The notes beneath the pieces were generated by a model that was not told where the DNA came from, did no database searches, and saw only the letters and a list, made by a program, of their open reading frames with translations. Positions 1-7,625 of a DNA stretch of 26,221 bases are shown here, one piece after another (the stretch's first letter is position 1; every line of letters begins with the position of its first letter). Both the position numbers and the translations under genes were made by a program. Source of the stretch: a virus; IMG/VR virus record IMGVR_UViG_3300045012_000097, positions 1-26,221 of that record; one strand, 5' to 3'.

Positions 1-1176
1 GAAGACCGAGGCCGCATCATCGAGGCGACCTGTTTTTGCCAATCGGCTCTGGGCTTCGTCGATATTCCGGCGTCCCGCGTTCCCTATTCGGGGTGCGGAA
101 CCGGGTGTCAACGCTCTGCCTTTTCCGGGGACGACCGCTCTGGGTTTTGCCGCCATCAACCGGTCATATCTGCTCGCCTTTCTAAGGACGCTGAGCATTC
201 GCGAATCGTAAACAGTCGCGACCTCTTGCTCCGAGAAACCATGAGCCATCGCGGTTCGCCGCATGGAATTGATTTCTTTCCGGAGAGCAACTTCGTCAGG
301 AATTTTGTTTTCCATGACGAACCTTGCGAATTCGTTTTTCGCATAGGTTTCCGTGGTTCGGGCCTGTTCATTGGCCCTTTCTTGCATCGCCGCCGCTCTT
401 GATTGCCGCAGCGCATTCAGCTTCTGATCAACCGCCTCGTATTGCTTGCGCAGCGAATAGGCTGACTTAGGGTCTCTCTGGAACTCCGCCTCCCAATCAG
501 GCTGTTGCGGCAAGAGCGTCATTATCTCCTGCTCCAATGCCGCGTTCTGATTGATGTAATGATCTCTGACCTGCGCTACCCTCTGCGCCTCGGCCATGAC
601 TGTCTGCGAAGCTTCGTTTACTTTATTCATCCGCTGGTGAAACGTCTCTGTGCGGATGTACCCTTCCAACGCCTGCTTTAGGGTGACCTCCATTGGCCTC
701 CCGTCAACAGTTACCTCATACTTCTGCCCGCCTTCGGCGTCGTCGCCGGGTTCCCCTTCGGCGTCCCCCCGCTCGTCCTCGGCTTGCTCGTCGCCGTCAG
801 AAAGTTCCCTTTGATCTTGTGGCTCGGACTCGTCGTCAGTTTGTTCTTGCCCCCGTTCCTCCCCGAAGGTGTCGTGTTCGTCGTCGCCTTCGGCCCGTAC
901 GGGCTTTTTGGACCGAGACTGCCGCCTGTCGTCGGGCAAGGCATTTTCGAACGGCTCGCCATTTGCTCTCTCCTCTTGGCGGCGTCGACGGGCATCTTCC
1001 CCGCCATCTCTGGTATCGCCAAACTCGTCGCCCTCAATTTGGCGCTCAGCGAACATAGGCTCTGGGCGGGATCGAGTTTCAGCGAATCGGCCAGATTCGT
1101 CACGGGTCTGAACACGCTCCGTGCTCTCTAAAGCATTCCGAAATGCGCCAGCAGCTTGGTCGATTCCCTCAGGCAC
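1..1176 (-). CDS. Scaffold-like head morphogenesis protein, C-terminus cut by window edge
   Basis: The frame is open from a GTG at 1176 to the window edge (392 residues, no stop). The GTG overlaps the stop of the upstream 84-residue gene (GTGCCTGA); no strong Shine-Dalgarno is seen, so the start is uncertain. Residues about 40-150 are very rich in Asp, Glu and Arg and look disordered. Residues about 152-173 (KYEVTVDG, then VTLKQALEGY) resemble the segment common in phage scaffold proteins. A helical, coiled-coil-like stretch follows to about 270. The last visible residues (DEAQSRLAKTGRLDDA) match a conserved C-terminal segment of podovirus scaffolds. Scaffolds guide procapsid assembly; the capsid gene would be expected next, left of the window. 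It has its own promoter at 1248-1276. The role is inferred from sequence pattern and from its place after portal. Confidence 0.7.
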   Translation of the reverse strand, partial: MPEGIDQAAGAFRNALESTERVQTRDESGRFAETRSRPEPMFAERQIEGDEFGDTRDGGEDARRRRQEERANGEPFENALPDDRRQSRSKKPVRAEGDDEHDTFGEERGQEQTDDESEPQDQRELSDGDEQAEDERGDAEGEPGDDAEGGQKYEVTVDGRPMEVTLKQALEGYIRTETFHQRMNKVNEASQTVMAEAQRVAQVRDHYINQNAALEQEIMTLLPQQPDWEAEFQRDPKSAYSLRKQYEAVDQKLNALRQSRAAAMQERANEQARTTETYAKNEFARFVMENKIPDEVALRKEINSMRRTAMAHGFSEQEVATVYDSRMLSVLRKASRYDRLMAAKPRAVVPGKGRALTPGSAPRIGNAGRRNIDEAQSRLAKTGRLDDAASVF

Positions 1177-1423
1177 TTCGTTTCACCGCCATCTTATAAT
1201 CGTTGATTTGAACAGCAAGCTCAGTAGCAAGCGCTTCTAGGGCGCTTATCCTAGCACACAGGCGTGCGCCTGTCAAGTCGCCACCCCCGTTGTCTATGAG
1301 TTCCTGGAACCATCGTTTACGTAGTTCCAGAACCGCATATTTAAATGCTTTATCCTCGAGCAATGCTTTGGCTAAGCGCGCCCGCTCTTTAATCTCTTCC
1401 AAATCAGATTGCGGGGCATCCAT
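1169..1423 (-). CDS. Small conserved-looking phage protein between portal and scaffold
   Basis: The 84-residue protein starts at an ATG overlapping the portal stop (TAATG) and ends overlapping the start of the scaffold-like gene. It is predicted largely helical with heptad-like Leu/Ala spacing (DLEEIKERARLAKALLEDKAF) and a Gly-rich break (NGGGD) near residue 46. There is no signal peptide, membrane segment or Cys. Its position in the head operon suggests a virion or head-assembly role, but no function can be assigned from sequence. Its coding sequence contains a complete promoter (1248-1276) pointing to the scaffold gene. Confidence 0.75.
   Translation of the reverse strand: MDAPQSDLEEIKERARLAKALLEDKAFKYAVLELRKRWFQELIDNGGGDLTGARLCARISALEALATELAVQINDYKMAVKRSA
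1248..1276 (-). promoter_or_regulatory. Sigma70-type promoter inside the 84-residue gene
   Basis: On the minus strand TTGACA (1276-1271), a 17 bp spacer and TAGGAT (1253-1248) with the extended -10 TGC. The spacer carries the inverted repeat CAGGC-GCAC-GCCTG. The expected transcript start is near 1241, about 65 nt before the scaffold-like gene, so it likely boosts scaffold and downstream head genes above portal and terminase. Confidence 0.75.
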
Positions 1424-3621
1424 TATTCGCCTCCGACCGGCCTATTAGCCTCCATCTGAATCTTCTCGCGCTCGACCTGCATCTGCTGCATCGCCTGAGC
1501 GTGTTCCAACGCAATCTTCTCGCGCTCTAACGCTAGCTTCTGATTATCGTAGTCAGACTTCTGCTCAAGCTGCGCGCGCTGAATAAGACCGGTCTGCTGA
1601 ATTTTATCGGCCTCAAGATTGTGCTGGCCAATCTTCGCAGAAGCGTCTGCCTTAACCTTCTCGTACTGAGCCTTGGAAGCAACCGTCATCGGATCAGGCT
1701 CCTTCGGCGCAGATTGCATCGCTTGCAACGTCTGCGGATCAGGCGTCTTGAAATATCGTCCGACGTTTTTAATGTTTAGCATCTCCAGCATATCAGTAAC
1801 AGTATTCAACATCTCTGGAATGCCGCAGATAGGATTATTAAGGCCCATCTGACTAACCAAAGTTTGCTGGTCCTGCTTAATCTGCGTCAGAGCCATCATC
1901 CGCGTAATATCGGTGCCCTTTCCGAGAGTCGGATTTACCTCTACATTCATCGTCGAGTCGAATGTGCTCGGATCGAACTGCTGGAAGCTTCCATTGACTT
2001 GAAGAATACGCGGCGGGTTCGGATTCTCGCAAATTTCGTTGAAGAGACCTTGAAACAAATCCTTGAAACCCGTCTCGGCGAGAACCCTAGCTACCAGTTC
2101 GATACGTTCCTGAGCACCGGAAATGACTGCATCAACACCGATCATGGTCGAAGATTGCAGTGCCTTGGGATCGAGACCCTTCGCTGCATCGGAGAGGCCG
2201 GTTCGGCGTTGCAGCACTTCATTGAGCAGCTGAATGACTGGCAAAGCTGCCTGCCCAACAAATGGTGTAGAAGTATAAGCGATTGCCGTGTTCGGATCGC
2301 CCCGCGTCCGAATGATGGCCCCCAAATCATCATTCATCGCGTCGTCGAGGTTTGTCATCAATTCGTTAACAGCCAGCTTCGGATTAATTGACTCGGCCAG
2401 CGAATCGAGAATGCCACGGAACATATTCGTCTTAATTCGCTGCATATCGAGCGTCAAATCAGCAATACTATCGCCAACGATAGTGTGACTAATAGGATCA
2501 ACGCTAAAGCAGGCGAACTTAGCGCGGTTTGCAGATTCGTCGTTAACGATCGCATGATCTTCCCCCATTGTACAAATATATCTAAGCTGAGTAGCCCCGG
2601 TGCCCTCACGATCAATCCAAATATACCATTCACCATACATCACGCCATCGCCAATACGCGTCGACATTCCGCGACCTTCGTTGCGGAGTTGTGCCTCCAT
2701 TGTAAAGTTATGAATGTCCTGCGTCTGGATGTAATTGGCGCAGAGATCCCGGTCATACCCCATTGCGACGAGTTCATCGATATAGACAATACGTTCATGG
2801 CCGATGATTCGCGAACGAGAAAGGGATCTTGCATAACGATCAAGGCGCATCTCCTCCGGAGGAACTCCGGCAACCTTGATTATCGGTTTGCTGACCGTAT
2901 ACTCGATAACCACTTCAGGAAAGAGACCAGTTTGGCGATCCACCGGGGACGCCTTAACCACCCTCGCTCCCGGCGATTCCTGGAGGAGGAGTTGGATTTG
3001 CATCTGATTGACATTGGCGAATGTCTTGTAAGCTGTCTGAACATTGTCATCTGTCCACCATTTAACGAATCCGGTCTTCACCGTCATCGCATCTTTAAAC
3101 GCGCCGTACAGGATAAGGAATCCCGGATTGTCCTGCCAGAACGTATAGTTCACATAATTCGTCGACTGTTCGGCGATCGGAATCTCTTGCTGAGTGCGCG
3201 GAGTAATATATACAACCTTCTCCGATGCGGCGAATATACGGATAAGAGAAGGGAGCATACTGAGAACAGCGTCGCGCACATCGGTGGACACGAACGTCGA
3301 CTTGTTCTGTGTCTTGCTGTTATAATCGCCGCCCAAAATATCGCCGAATGTAAGAGTGGGGTCAGTAAGAATGCTGGACGTCTCTTCGGAGGGCAGGTTT
3401 CCGTCGATGCTTGGGAGCATCCCGTAATAATACTTCTGCGCCTCGTCGCGGTACTTAGCAAGAACTGAATTCTCATAATCCCGCGTGTCGTTGATCAGCG
3501 ACTGAATAAATTGCTCGTACGACTCCGGATCGGTGGGATCGTATTGAGTGGCGGTTCCGGAATCCTTGAAAGTATAGAACAGACGTTCCATACCGCCGGC
3601 AGCTTGCTGAGTGTAAGACAT
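1423..3621 (-). CDS. Portal protein, P22-like podovirus type
   Basis: The 732-residue protein forms the dodecameric ring at the capsid vertex through which DNA is packaged and to which the tail attaches. The N-terminal third shows the pattern of large podovirus portals: STDVRDAVLSMLPSLIRIF, then AEQSTNYVNY and DNPGFLILYGAFKDAM, followed by KTGFVKWW. The length fits P22-type portals with a C-terminal extension. The last ~90 residues are rich in Gln, Lys and Glu and likely form the helical barrel or a coiled coil (ALEREKIALEHAQAMQQ). It starts 3 nt after the stop of the upstream Pro/Gly-rich gene and its stop overlaps the start of the next gene, so the genes are translationally coupled. Confidence 0.93.
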   Translation of the reverse strand: MSYTQQAAGGMERLFYTFKDSGTATQYDPTDPESYEQFIQSLINDTRDYENSVLAKYRDEAQKYYYGMLPSIDGNLPSEETSSILTDPTLTFGDILGGDYNSKTQNKSTFVSTDVRDAVLSMLPSLIRIFAASEKVVYITPRTQQEIPIAEQSTNYVNYTFWQDNPGFLILYGAFKDAMTVKTGFVKWWTDDNVQTAYKTFANVNQMQIQLLLQESPGARVVKASPVDRQTGLFPEVVIEYTVSKPIIKVAGVPPEEMRLDRYARSLSRSRIIGHERIVYIDELVAMGYDRDLCANYIQTQDIHNFTMEAQLRNEGRGMSTRIGDGVMYGEWYIWIDREGTGATQLRYICTMGEDHAIVNDESANRAKFACFSVDPISHTIVGDSIADLTLDMQRIKTNMFRGILDSLAESINPKLAVNELMTNLDDAMNDDLGAIIRTRGDPNTAIAYTSTPFVGQAALPVIQLLNEVLQRRTGLSDAAKGLDPKALQSSTMIGVDAVISGAQERIELVARVLAETGFKDLFQGLFNEICENPNPPRILQVNGSFQQFDPSTFDSTMNVEVNPTLGKGTDITRMMALTQIKQDQQTLVSQMGLNNPICGIPEMLNTVTDMLEMLNIKNVGRYFKTPDPQTLQAMQSAPKEPDPMTVASKAQYEKVKADASAKIGQHNLEADKIQQTGLIQRAQLEQKSDYDNQKLALEREKIALEHAQAMQQMQVEREKIQMEANRPVGGE

Positions 3622-3624
3622 GGC

Positions 3625-4413
3625 TTAACCGCCTAAGTTTTGTAACCAGGGCTGAGTTCTCATGTAAGCGCTCAGCTGATCCGGGGATGCATTTACATTT
3701 CCAGGAGCAGTCTTCATATAATAATTAACTGCCTCTTGCGGCATGGGCTGTCTGGGGCCATAACCAGCGGGGGCAACACCGGATGTCTCCCTCGCGCCGC
3801 CAAAGAAACCAGCCGGAAGATTATTGAACACATCGGCCATCGATGTGAATGGTCCTCCTGGCCCGCCAGGAGTTGGCGTTCCACCTTGCGGCGCGGCGAG
3901 CGGCCCGCGAGGCGTCGGCGCAGTAGCTTGAGGCCCGCCGAAATTCGCGGCGGTATAAATTGGCGCTCTACCGCCCTGCGAATTGGGGACCTGATACTGA
4001 AACGTGCTGAAATTAGGGTTGTTCGCGGTACGGTTCACGCCCTGGGGGGCCGGAATACCCGGCGAGGGCGCTCCACCAACGTTGCGAGGATCAGGAACGG
4101 GCGGCGCAGCCGGATTGCGCGCACGCGCGGGGGAAGAAGGAATCATAGGCCCGCCGAATGCTCCTGGGGCCATCCCTGTATTCATATTCATTGCAGCGTC
4201 AACCGCGCGCGGATCGGAGCCGTAACCAAACTTCCCTGGGATAGGATAGCCTCCCGCAGTTGGTGCGCGGATCATTCCCAAGTTTTGGCTCATCTGAGCA
4301 TCCGGGCGAGGATCCCCCGGATTGTAGCTAGGGAATTGCGACAAATCATTGGCATTGCCGGGGTAAGCTTGAGCCAACAATGCATCAAGCCACGGAGGAT
4401 TCTTGCTAGCCAT
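3625..4413 (-). CDS. Pro/Gly/Ala-rich protein between terminase and portal
   Basis: The 262-residue protein has a composition dominated by Pro, Gly, Ala and Asn from residue ~30 to ~210, and looks disordered. A more ordered start (PPWLDALLAQAYPGNANDL) and end (SPDQLSAYMRTQPWLQNLGG) flank it. There are no Cys motifs, no signal peptide and no membrane segment. It starts directly after the stop of the 95-residue gene (TAAATG) and ends 3 nt before portal. It may be a packaging or head accessory or virion protein, but I do not recognise a family. The minus frame fits the operon and its start/stop coupling, so the long antisense frames here are discounted. Confidence 0.75.
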   Translation of the reverse strand: MASKNPPWLDALLAQAYPGNANDLSQFPSYNPGDPRPDAQMSQNLGMIRAPTAGGYPIPGKFGYGSDPRAVDAAMNMNTGMAPGAFGGPMIPSSPARARNPAAPPVPDPRNVGGAPSPGIPAPQGVNRTANNPNFSTFQYQVPNSQGGRAPIYTAANFGGPQATAPTPRGPLAAPQGGTPTPGGPGGPFTSMADVFNNLPAGFFGGARETSGVAPAGYGPRQPMPQEAVNYYMKTAPGNVNASPDQLSAYMRTQPWLQNLGG

Positions 4414-4701
4414 TTATCCTCTCCAAGTTATAGCCTTCACCGCCCACATCTGCGCAGTCTGCGCCTCGGTGATAGCGATCGAATACAGACGCTTGTGTTC
4501 GCCATCCGGAACATCTGCACGAGCATCGTTGAGATTGTCGATAATCTCGGCAAATGCACGCTTACACTCGTCGACATCGGAGCTACCCGACGGATTGAAT
4601 GATAGGCCGACTGCTGATGCACCATAGCTCATTTCGTGCCCCTTGTCGGATGCTTTAGCAGCTACTCCGCCATCCTTGCTATAAACCGGCTCACCAGCCA
4701 T
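4414..4701 (-). CDS. Acb2/Tad1-hairpin-like protein, candidate cyclic-nucleotide sponge
   Basis: The 95-residue protein starts at an ATG overlapping the TerL stop (TGATG). The C-terminal ~55 residues form a helical hairpin pattern: DVDECKRAFAEIIDNLNDAR, a short turn (PDGE), then RLYSIAITEAQTAQMWAVKA. The second helix, R-x-x-S-I-A-x-T-x-x-Q-x-A-x-M-W-x-x-(K/R)-A, matches what I know of the Acb2/Tad1 hairpin family. That family includes anti-CBASS Acb2 proteins, which bind cyclic di- and trinucleotide alarmones and so block abortive-infection effectors. The N-terminal ~38 residues are polar and probably flexible. The family call rests on pattern memory, not on a search; many members of this family are untested and some may not bind cyclic nucleotides. 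Being in the late operon, it may also have a structural use. Confidence 0.6.
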   Translation of the reverse strand: MAGEPVYSKDGGVAAKASDKGHEMSYGASAVGLSFNPSGSSDVDECKRAFAEIIDNLNDARADVPDGEHKRLYSIAITEAQTAQMWAVKAITWRG

Positions 4702-6056
4702 CAGATTGTTCCTCTAATGCGTCGACGAAGTGGTCCTTGGTGTCGAGTGGAGCTGGAATACCCCGCGACTAGATGGAAGGAAGTAGCGAGGGTTCTAAAA
4801 GCGTCAGCAGGATGAGACGCCCAATCGTGTATTGGCCTACCCAACCGGCTCCTCTTGTAGGCACGTAGAGCAGACATTCCCTTCTCGGTGGTTGCTTTGT
4901 TGATCCAGGAAATACCGAGAATTCCCCGCACAGCAGCGATTCCGTCCTCTGGGGAGGCAATGGGAGCAACGATAATTGGCTCGTCGAGAAGCTCGCCAAG
5001 TATTTGTCGTCTTGACTGTCCCGTGGCAAGTTCGCGCGCCTCCACGTCATGTGGGAGACAATGCGCCTTATATTGGTATCGAGCACCCCCGCTTGCACCC
5101 ACTTTTCGAGAGTTGATGATTCCAGCGTAATGTGATAGAGGCTGGCCGTAGCTTTGATAGTAATCAATGACATGCACTTCGCGCCCGCAAATTTGAAAGA
5201 ACCAAATGCACATGGCGTCGTGAATGCCCAAATCCCACGCCGTCAGCACCGGCGAATTAAGGTCCCACGGAACGAGGCCGATCCGGCCTTCCGCCATCAT
5301 CTGGTTCAGCGTCTCCGCGTAATAGCTTCCCTCAATAGGAGCCTCGAATGAGCAGAGCATCTCGCGAGCGAATTCCTCCGGCGACATGTCCTTCCGCATC
5401 TCTTCGACCTCGGAAGTAGAAAGAGCGTCGGTGCCCGTAACCGGAATAATGTGAATATCCCAATCCGGATTCGACTCGTTCTTCTTTAATAATGAATGAA
5501 AGTGATCGTCTCCGTTGGACGTTCCGCTGACAATGCCGAATCCCTGATAATCAGCCAGACATGGCCGAACGACAGAGCTGAACACAGCAGGATTAAGAAG
5601 GGGGTACTCGTCCAAAACGATTCCATCAAAATAAACCCCGCGCATCCTTTCGTAAGCAGCCGAGCCGCCATATAGCCGAATACTTGCTCCATTCGGCAGG
5701 ACCGTCATCAAGTCCCCTTCATAAAACCTAACATTCGGAATAGGTTCCGCATAATGCTTGGCGTACCCCCAAACGAGATCTTTGGTTTGGTCGAATGAGG
5801 GACCCACATAAGCGTACCGTGGCGGGGGATCTTTTCGTCGTAGCTTGAGGCTAGCGCGGAGTAGATGGTTGTACTCCGCCACTGTCTTGCCCGCTCGCCG
5901 GTGGGCACAGACGAGCTGGAATCTCTTGGTAGAGGAGTGGAGTGGCCGAAAATGGCTACGCGGAACATACGGTATCTCTACTTTACGCGGCTCTACCTTA
6001 TCGGCGAGTTCAGTATCCATCGCCGATATAGCCGACGCCACCGAATAAGGCGTCAT
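4701..6056 (-). CDS. Terminase large subunit (TerL)
   Basis: The 451-residue motor pumps DNA into the procapsid and cuts concatemers. Numbering from the ATG at 6056: Walker A AHRRAGKT (51-58), Walker B IVLDEY (146-151), coupling motif SGTSNG (177-182). The RNase H-like nuclease has AWDLGIHDA (273-281, Asp275 likely metal-binding), PHDVEA (335-340) and HPADAF near 415-420. All expected motifs are present, so the protein should be active. The start is not certain: the ATG at 6056 overlaps the upstream gene by 47 nt, an ATG at 6020 by 11 nt, and neither has a strong Shine-Dalgarno. The open frame continues upstream to 6191 (see findings). The stop overlaps the start of the next gene. Confidence 0.95.
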   Translation of the reverse strand: MTPYSVASAISAMDTELADKVEPRKVEIPYVPRSHFRPLHSSTKRFQLVCAHRRAGKTVAEYNHLLRASLKLRRKDPPPRYAYVGPSFDQTKDLVWGYAKHYAEPIPNVRFYEGDLMTVLPNGASIRLYGGSAAYERMRGVYFDGIVLDEYPLLNPAVFSSVVRPCLADYQGFGIVSGTSNGDDHFHSLLKKNESNPDWDIHIIPVTGTDALSTSEVEEMRKDMSPEEFAREMLCSFEAPIEGSYYAETLNQMMAEGRIGLVPWDLNSPVLTAWDLGIHDAMCIWFFQICGREVHVIDYYQSYGQPLSHYAGIINSRKVGASGGARYQYKAHCLPHDVEARELATGQSRRQILGELLDEPIIVAPIASPEDGIAAVRGILGISWINKATTEKGMSALRAYKRSRLGRPIHDWASHPADAFRTLATSFHLVAGYSSSTRHQGPLRRRIRGTI

Positions 6057-6546
6057 GCCTGGCGGGGACGCAGGTGCAATGCCTCCATTCCCTGTTTGGG
6101 GACAATGCTTGCGAACCCAATGCTTGCTGCGAATATGCGTTAATCGCGTTCTGTTGGGCAAGCTGCTGGTTTTGATGGCTCTGCTGGGCAAGTTGGCTGA
6201 ATTGCTGCTGCTGCTGCTGCTGCTGCGCGTTGTCGCTATCTATTCTCCACTGCAATACTTTATTGTAGGCGCGCAACTCCTCTATGGTTTCATTCTGGTC
6301 CGATTCGGCGACTCGGAGCCGCTCGTTTACCTCACCGAATAAACGGATCATATGGGAGACGTCGTCGCGAGCCCGCTGCAAAGTATGGCGGATTAGTTTC
6401 AATTCCAGAACCAGCTGTTCCCGCTCCTCCTCAAGGAATTCAATGCGGGATTCCAACGCCTCGTTGTCCTCTTGAAGGACTTTGTTGACCTCCTCCAGCA
6501 ATTCGAAGTCTTTTACCTCGGTGAGTAGGCCCTGTTCATGCTGCAT
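6010..6546 (-). CDS. Coiled-coil protein with poly-Gln tail, upstream of TerL
   Basis: The 178-residue protein has residues ~14-100 as an almost continuous charged coiled coil (EDNEALESRIEFLEEEREQL). These are followed by eight consecutive Gln at 108-115 and a Gln/Asn-rich tail to ~145. The last ~28 residues (from NREWRH) overlap TerL in another frame and look unlike a natural tail. The start ATG overlaps the stop of the TerS-like gene by 11 nt. It sits between small and large terminase, so a role in packaging is possible, but no family is recognised. Confidence 0.7.
   Translation of the reverse strand: MQHEQGLLTEVKDFELLEEVNKVLQEDNEALESRIEFLEEEREQLVLELKLIRHTLQRARDDVSHMIRLFGEVNERLRVAESDQNETIEELRAYNKVLQWRIDSDNAQQQQQQQQFSQLAQQSHQNQQLAQQNAINAYSQQALGSQALSPNREWRHCTCVPARHDALFGGVGYIGDGY
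6202..6225. repeat. Trinucleotide repeat encoding poly-Gln
   Basis: Plus-strand TTG followed by seven CTG units, read on the minus strand as (CAG)7-CAA, encodes the eight-Gln run of the coiled-coil protein. Such tracts are prone to in-frame slippage, so unit number may vary between isolates. Confidence 0.9.
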
Positions 6547-7015
6547 TCTCGTCCTCCACTACTGTGCCCTCGATGATATCGTCGTCATTACTAACGGAAG
6601 TCCCGTCCGCCCACTGAATAAGGATATTTCCGCCCTCGCTATTGATGTTGATTTGTTTTCCGGGGCCGGTGCCATATCCGCGCAACCTGCCCAACGAGGA
6701 CAACACATACTTGCTCATCGAATCACGGCGAGCAGCGTCCTTATCGTCGAATAGGGCCTCCTTTACGTTCTCCTCGGCCTTATCTGCCAATTGCTCCCGA
6801 GCTTCATTCTGCTCAGCTAAGAGACGCGGCGAATTGCTGATAAAACGCCTCAGACGATGGGAAGTGACCTTGAGCCGAATAGCGGCCTTGGGGATGCTGC
6901 CGGACTCAAGCCAGAGAGCGGTGCGAACTTCCTCGATCTGCAGAGGGAGCGAATCGGGGCGCTCATCCCAAGGAGAGGTGGGGAGAGGCTGAAGGTCCTT
7001 AGGGAACTCGACCAA
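6536..7015 (-). CDS. Putative terminase small subunit (DNA recognition)
   Basis: The 159-residue protein starts at TTG (7015) behind AGGTGG with about 6 nt spacing; no ATG is available in the ordered N-terminus. Residues ~25-55 (IEEVRTALWLESGSIPKAAIRLKVTSHRLRRFI) look like a helix-turn-helix with the 'gs...AA..L.vt...l...i' pattern of TerS and homeodomain-like DNA-binding domains. Residues 60-115 are helical (EAREQLADKAEENVKEAL) and could oligomerise. The acidic C-terminal tail would contact TerL. It is the first gene after a dedicated promoter (7043-7071) and lies two genes before TerL. TerS proteins diverge quickly, so the call relies on position and the HTH pattern. Confidence 0.7.
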   Translation of the reverse strand: MVEFPKDLQPLPTSPWDERPDSLPLQIEEVRTALWLESGSIPKAAIRLKVTSHRLRRFISNSPRLLAEQNEAREQLADKAEENVKEALFDDKDAARRDSMSKYVLSSLGRLRGYGTGPGKQININSEGGNILIQWADGTSVSNDDDIIEGTVVEDENAA

Positions 7016-7042
7016 GGGCCACCTAATTTTCAGTGTGCGCTT

Positions 7043-7071
7043 AGTTTAGCACACGCGCACACGCGTGTCAA
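7043..7071 (-). promoter_or_regulatory. Sigma70-type promoter for the packaging/head operon
   Basis: On the minus strand TTGACA (7071-7066), a 17 bp spacer and TAAACT (7048-7043) with the extended -10 TGC. The spacer and flank contain the perfect inverted repeat ACACGCG-TGTG-CGCGTGT, a possible operator. The stop codon of the HNH gene (TGA, 7070-7068) lies inside the -35 box. The expected start near 7036 leaves a ~20 nt leader before TerS. Confidence 0.8.
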
Positions 7072-7442
7072 GTTGCGCCTGCATTCCTAGCGCGATGCCA
7101 ACTCTTTATATTATCGCTCAATGTTCCGTATTCCAAGTTATCCCACCTACAGTTCAACTCGTTCTGGTCCTTATGCATCACTTGCATCCCCTCTGGGCGA
7201 GGCCCAATGAATAATCTAGCCACCACTTGGTGCAATTTCAGAGTCTTCGATCTCCTGTGACCAGAGGCCGTATATCCTTCTACCGGTATATTAAATCCCA
7301 GATACCTAGTGCTCTTTAGTTTTCCCTTCTGTATTAATTTTAATTTCTTGGGTCTCCATTCACCGTCTGCTAAATATTGTACATTCCCATAGTTCGATAC
7401 TCTATGCCATCTATGCTCCGGCAATATTATCCACTCCTCCAT
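7068..7442 (-). CDS. HNH homing-type endonuclease with NUMOD4-like N-terminus
   Basis: In this 124-residue protein, the N-terminus (EEW, then VSNYGNVQYL) matches the NUMOD4 DNA-binding motif found before HNH domains in phage endonucleases. The HNH part is HQVVARLF (71-78), VMHKDQNELNC (88-98) and WDNLEYGT (100-107), giving the His/Asn/His-type pattern of the HNH_3 class with His90 as likely catalytic His. Free-standing HNH genes beside terminase can be selfish homing elements or act in packaging-site cleavage. The gene has its own promoter at 7449-7477, placed so that transcription should begin at or next to the ATG, and no Shine-Dalgarno is seen upstream. Confidence 0.88.
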   Translation of the reverse strand: MEEWIILPEHRWHRVSNYGNVQYLADGEWRPKKLKLIQKGKLKSTRYLGFNIPVEGYTASGHRRSKTLKLHQVVARLFIGPRPEGMQVMHKDQNELNCRWDNLEYGTLSDNIKSWHRARNAGAT

Positions 7443-7448
7443 ACGCGC

Positions 7449-7477
7449 AGTTTAACACACGGGACCACCTGTGTCAA
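7449..7477 (-). promoter_or_regulatory. Sigma70-type promoter for the HNH gene
   Basis: On the minus strand TTGACA (7477-7472), a 17 bp spacer and TAAACT (7454-7449) with the extended -10 TGT. The predicted transcript start, about 7 nt after the -10, falls at ~7442, the A of the HNH start codon. Confidence 0.78.
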
Positions 7478-7589
7478 GTAGTCTTTGTGCGTATAACTAA
7501 ATGCCCCGACACCCATTTCGAGGCTTCTAGGGACCGCAGCTCGGCGACGCGGCAAACGGCGATCAGGGGGGTTCCGAAACATCCTCTAT

Positions 7590-7603
7590 CTATCGATCGA
7601 TAG
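7590..7603. promoter_or_regulatory. Palindrome CTATCGATCGATAG in the divergent control region
   Basis: A perfect 14 bp palindrome sits between the divergent HNH promoter (minus) and the first plus-strand promoter. It could be a dimeric regulator site or chance; no second copy was noticed. Confidence 0.4.
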
Positions 7604-7625
7604 GCGGGTTCTTCTTCTTGGGGTC

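Noticed and set aside
83-111. TTGACA on the minus strand at 106-111
   Set aside because: At 17 bp spacing the -10 would be AATAGG, with no extended TGN; lies inside the scaffold-like coding region.
2485-3468. Long plus-strand open frame (327 codons) over the portal gene
   Set aside because: It is antisense to a well-supported portal, has no ribosome site and its translation has no family-like pattern.
3736-4602. Plus-strand open frame (288 codons) over the Pro/Gly-rich gene
   Set aside because: Very Arg/Ser-rich translation typical of the antisense of GC-rich Pro/Gly codons; spans two coupled minus-strand genes.
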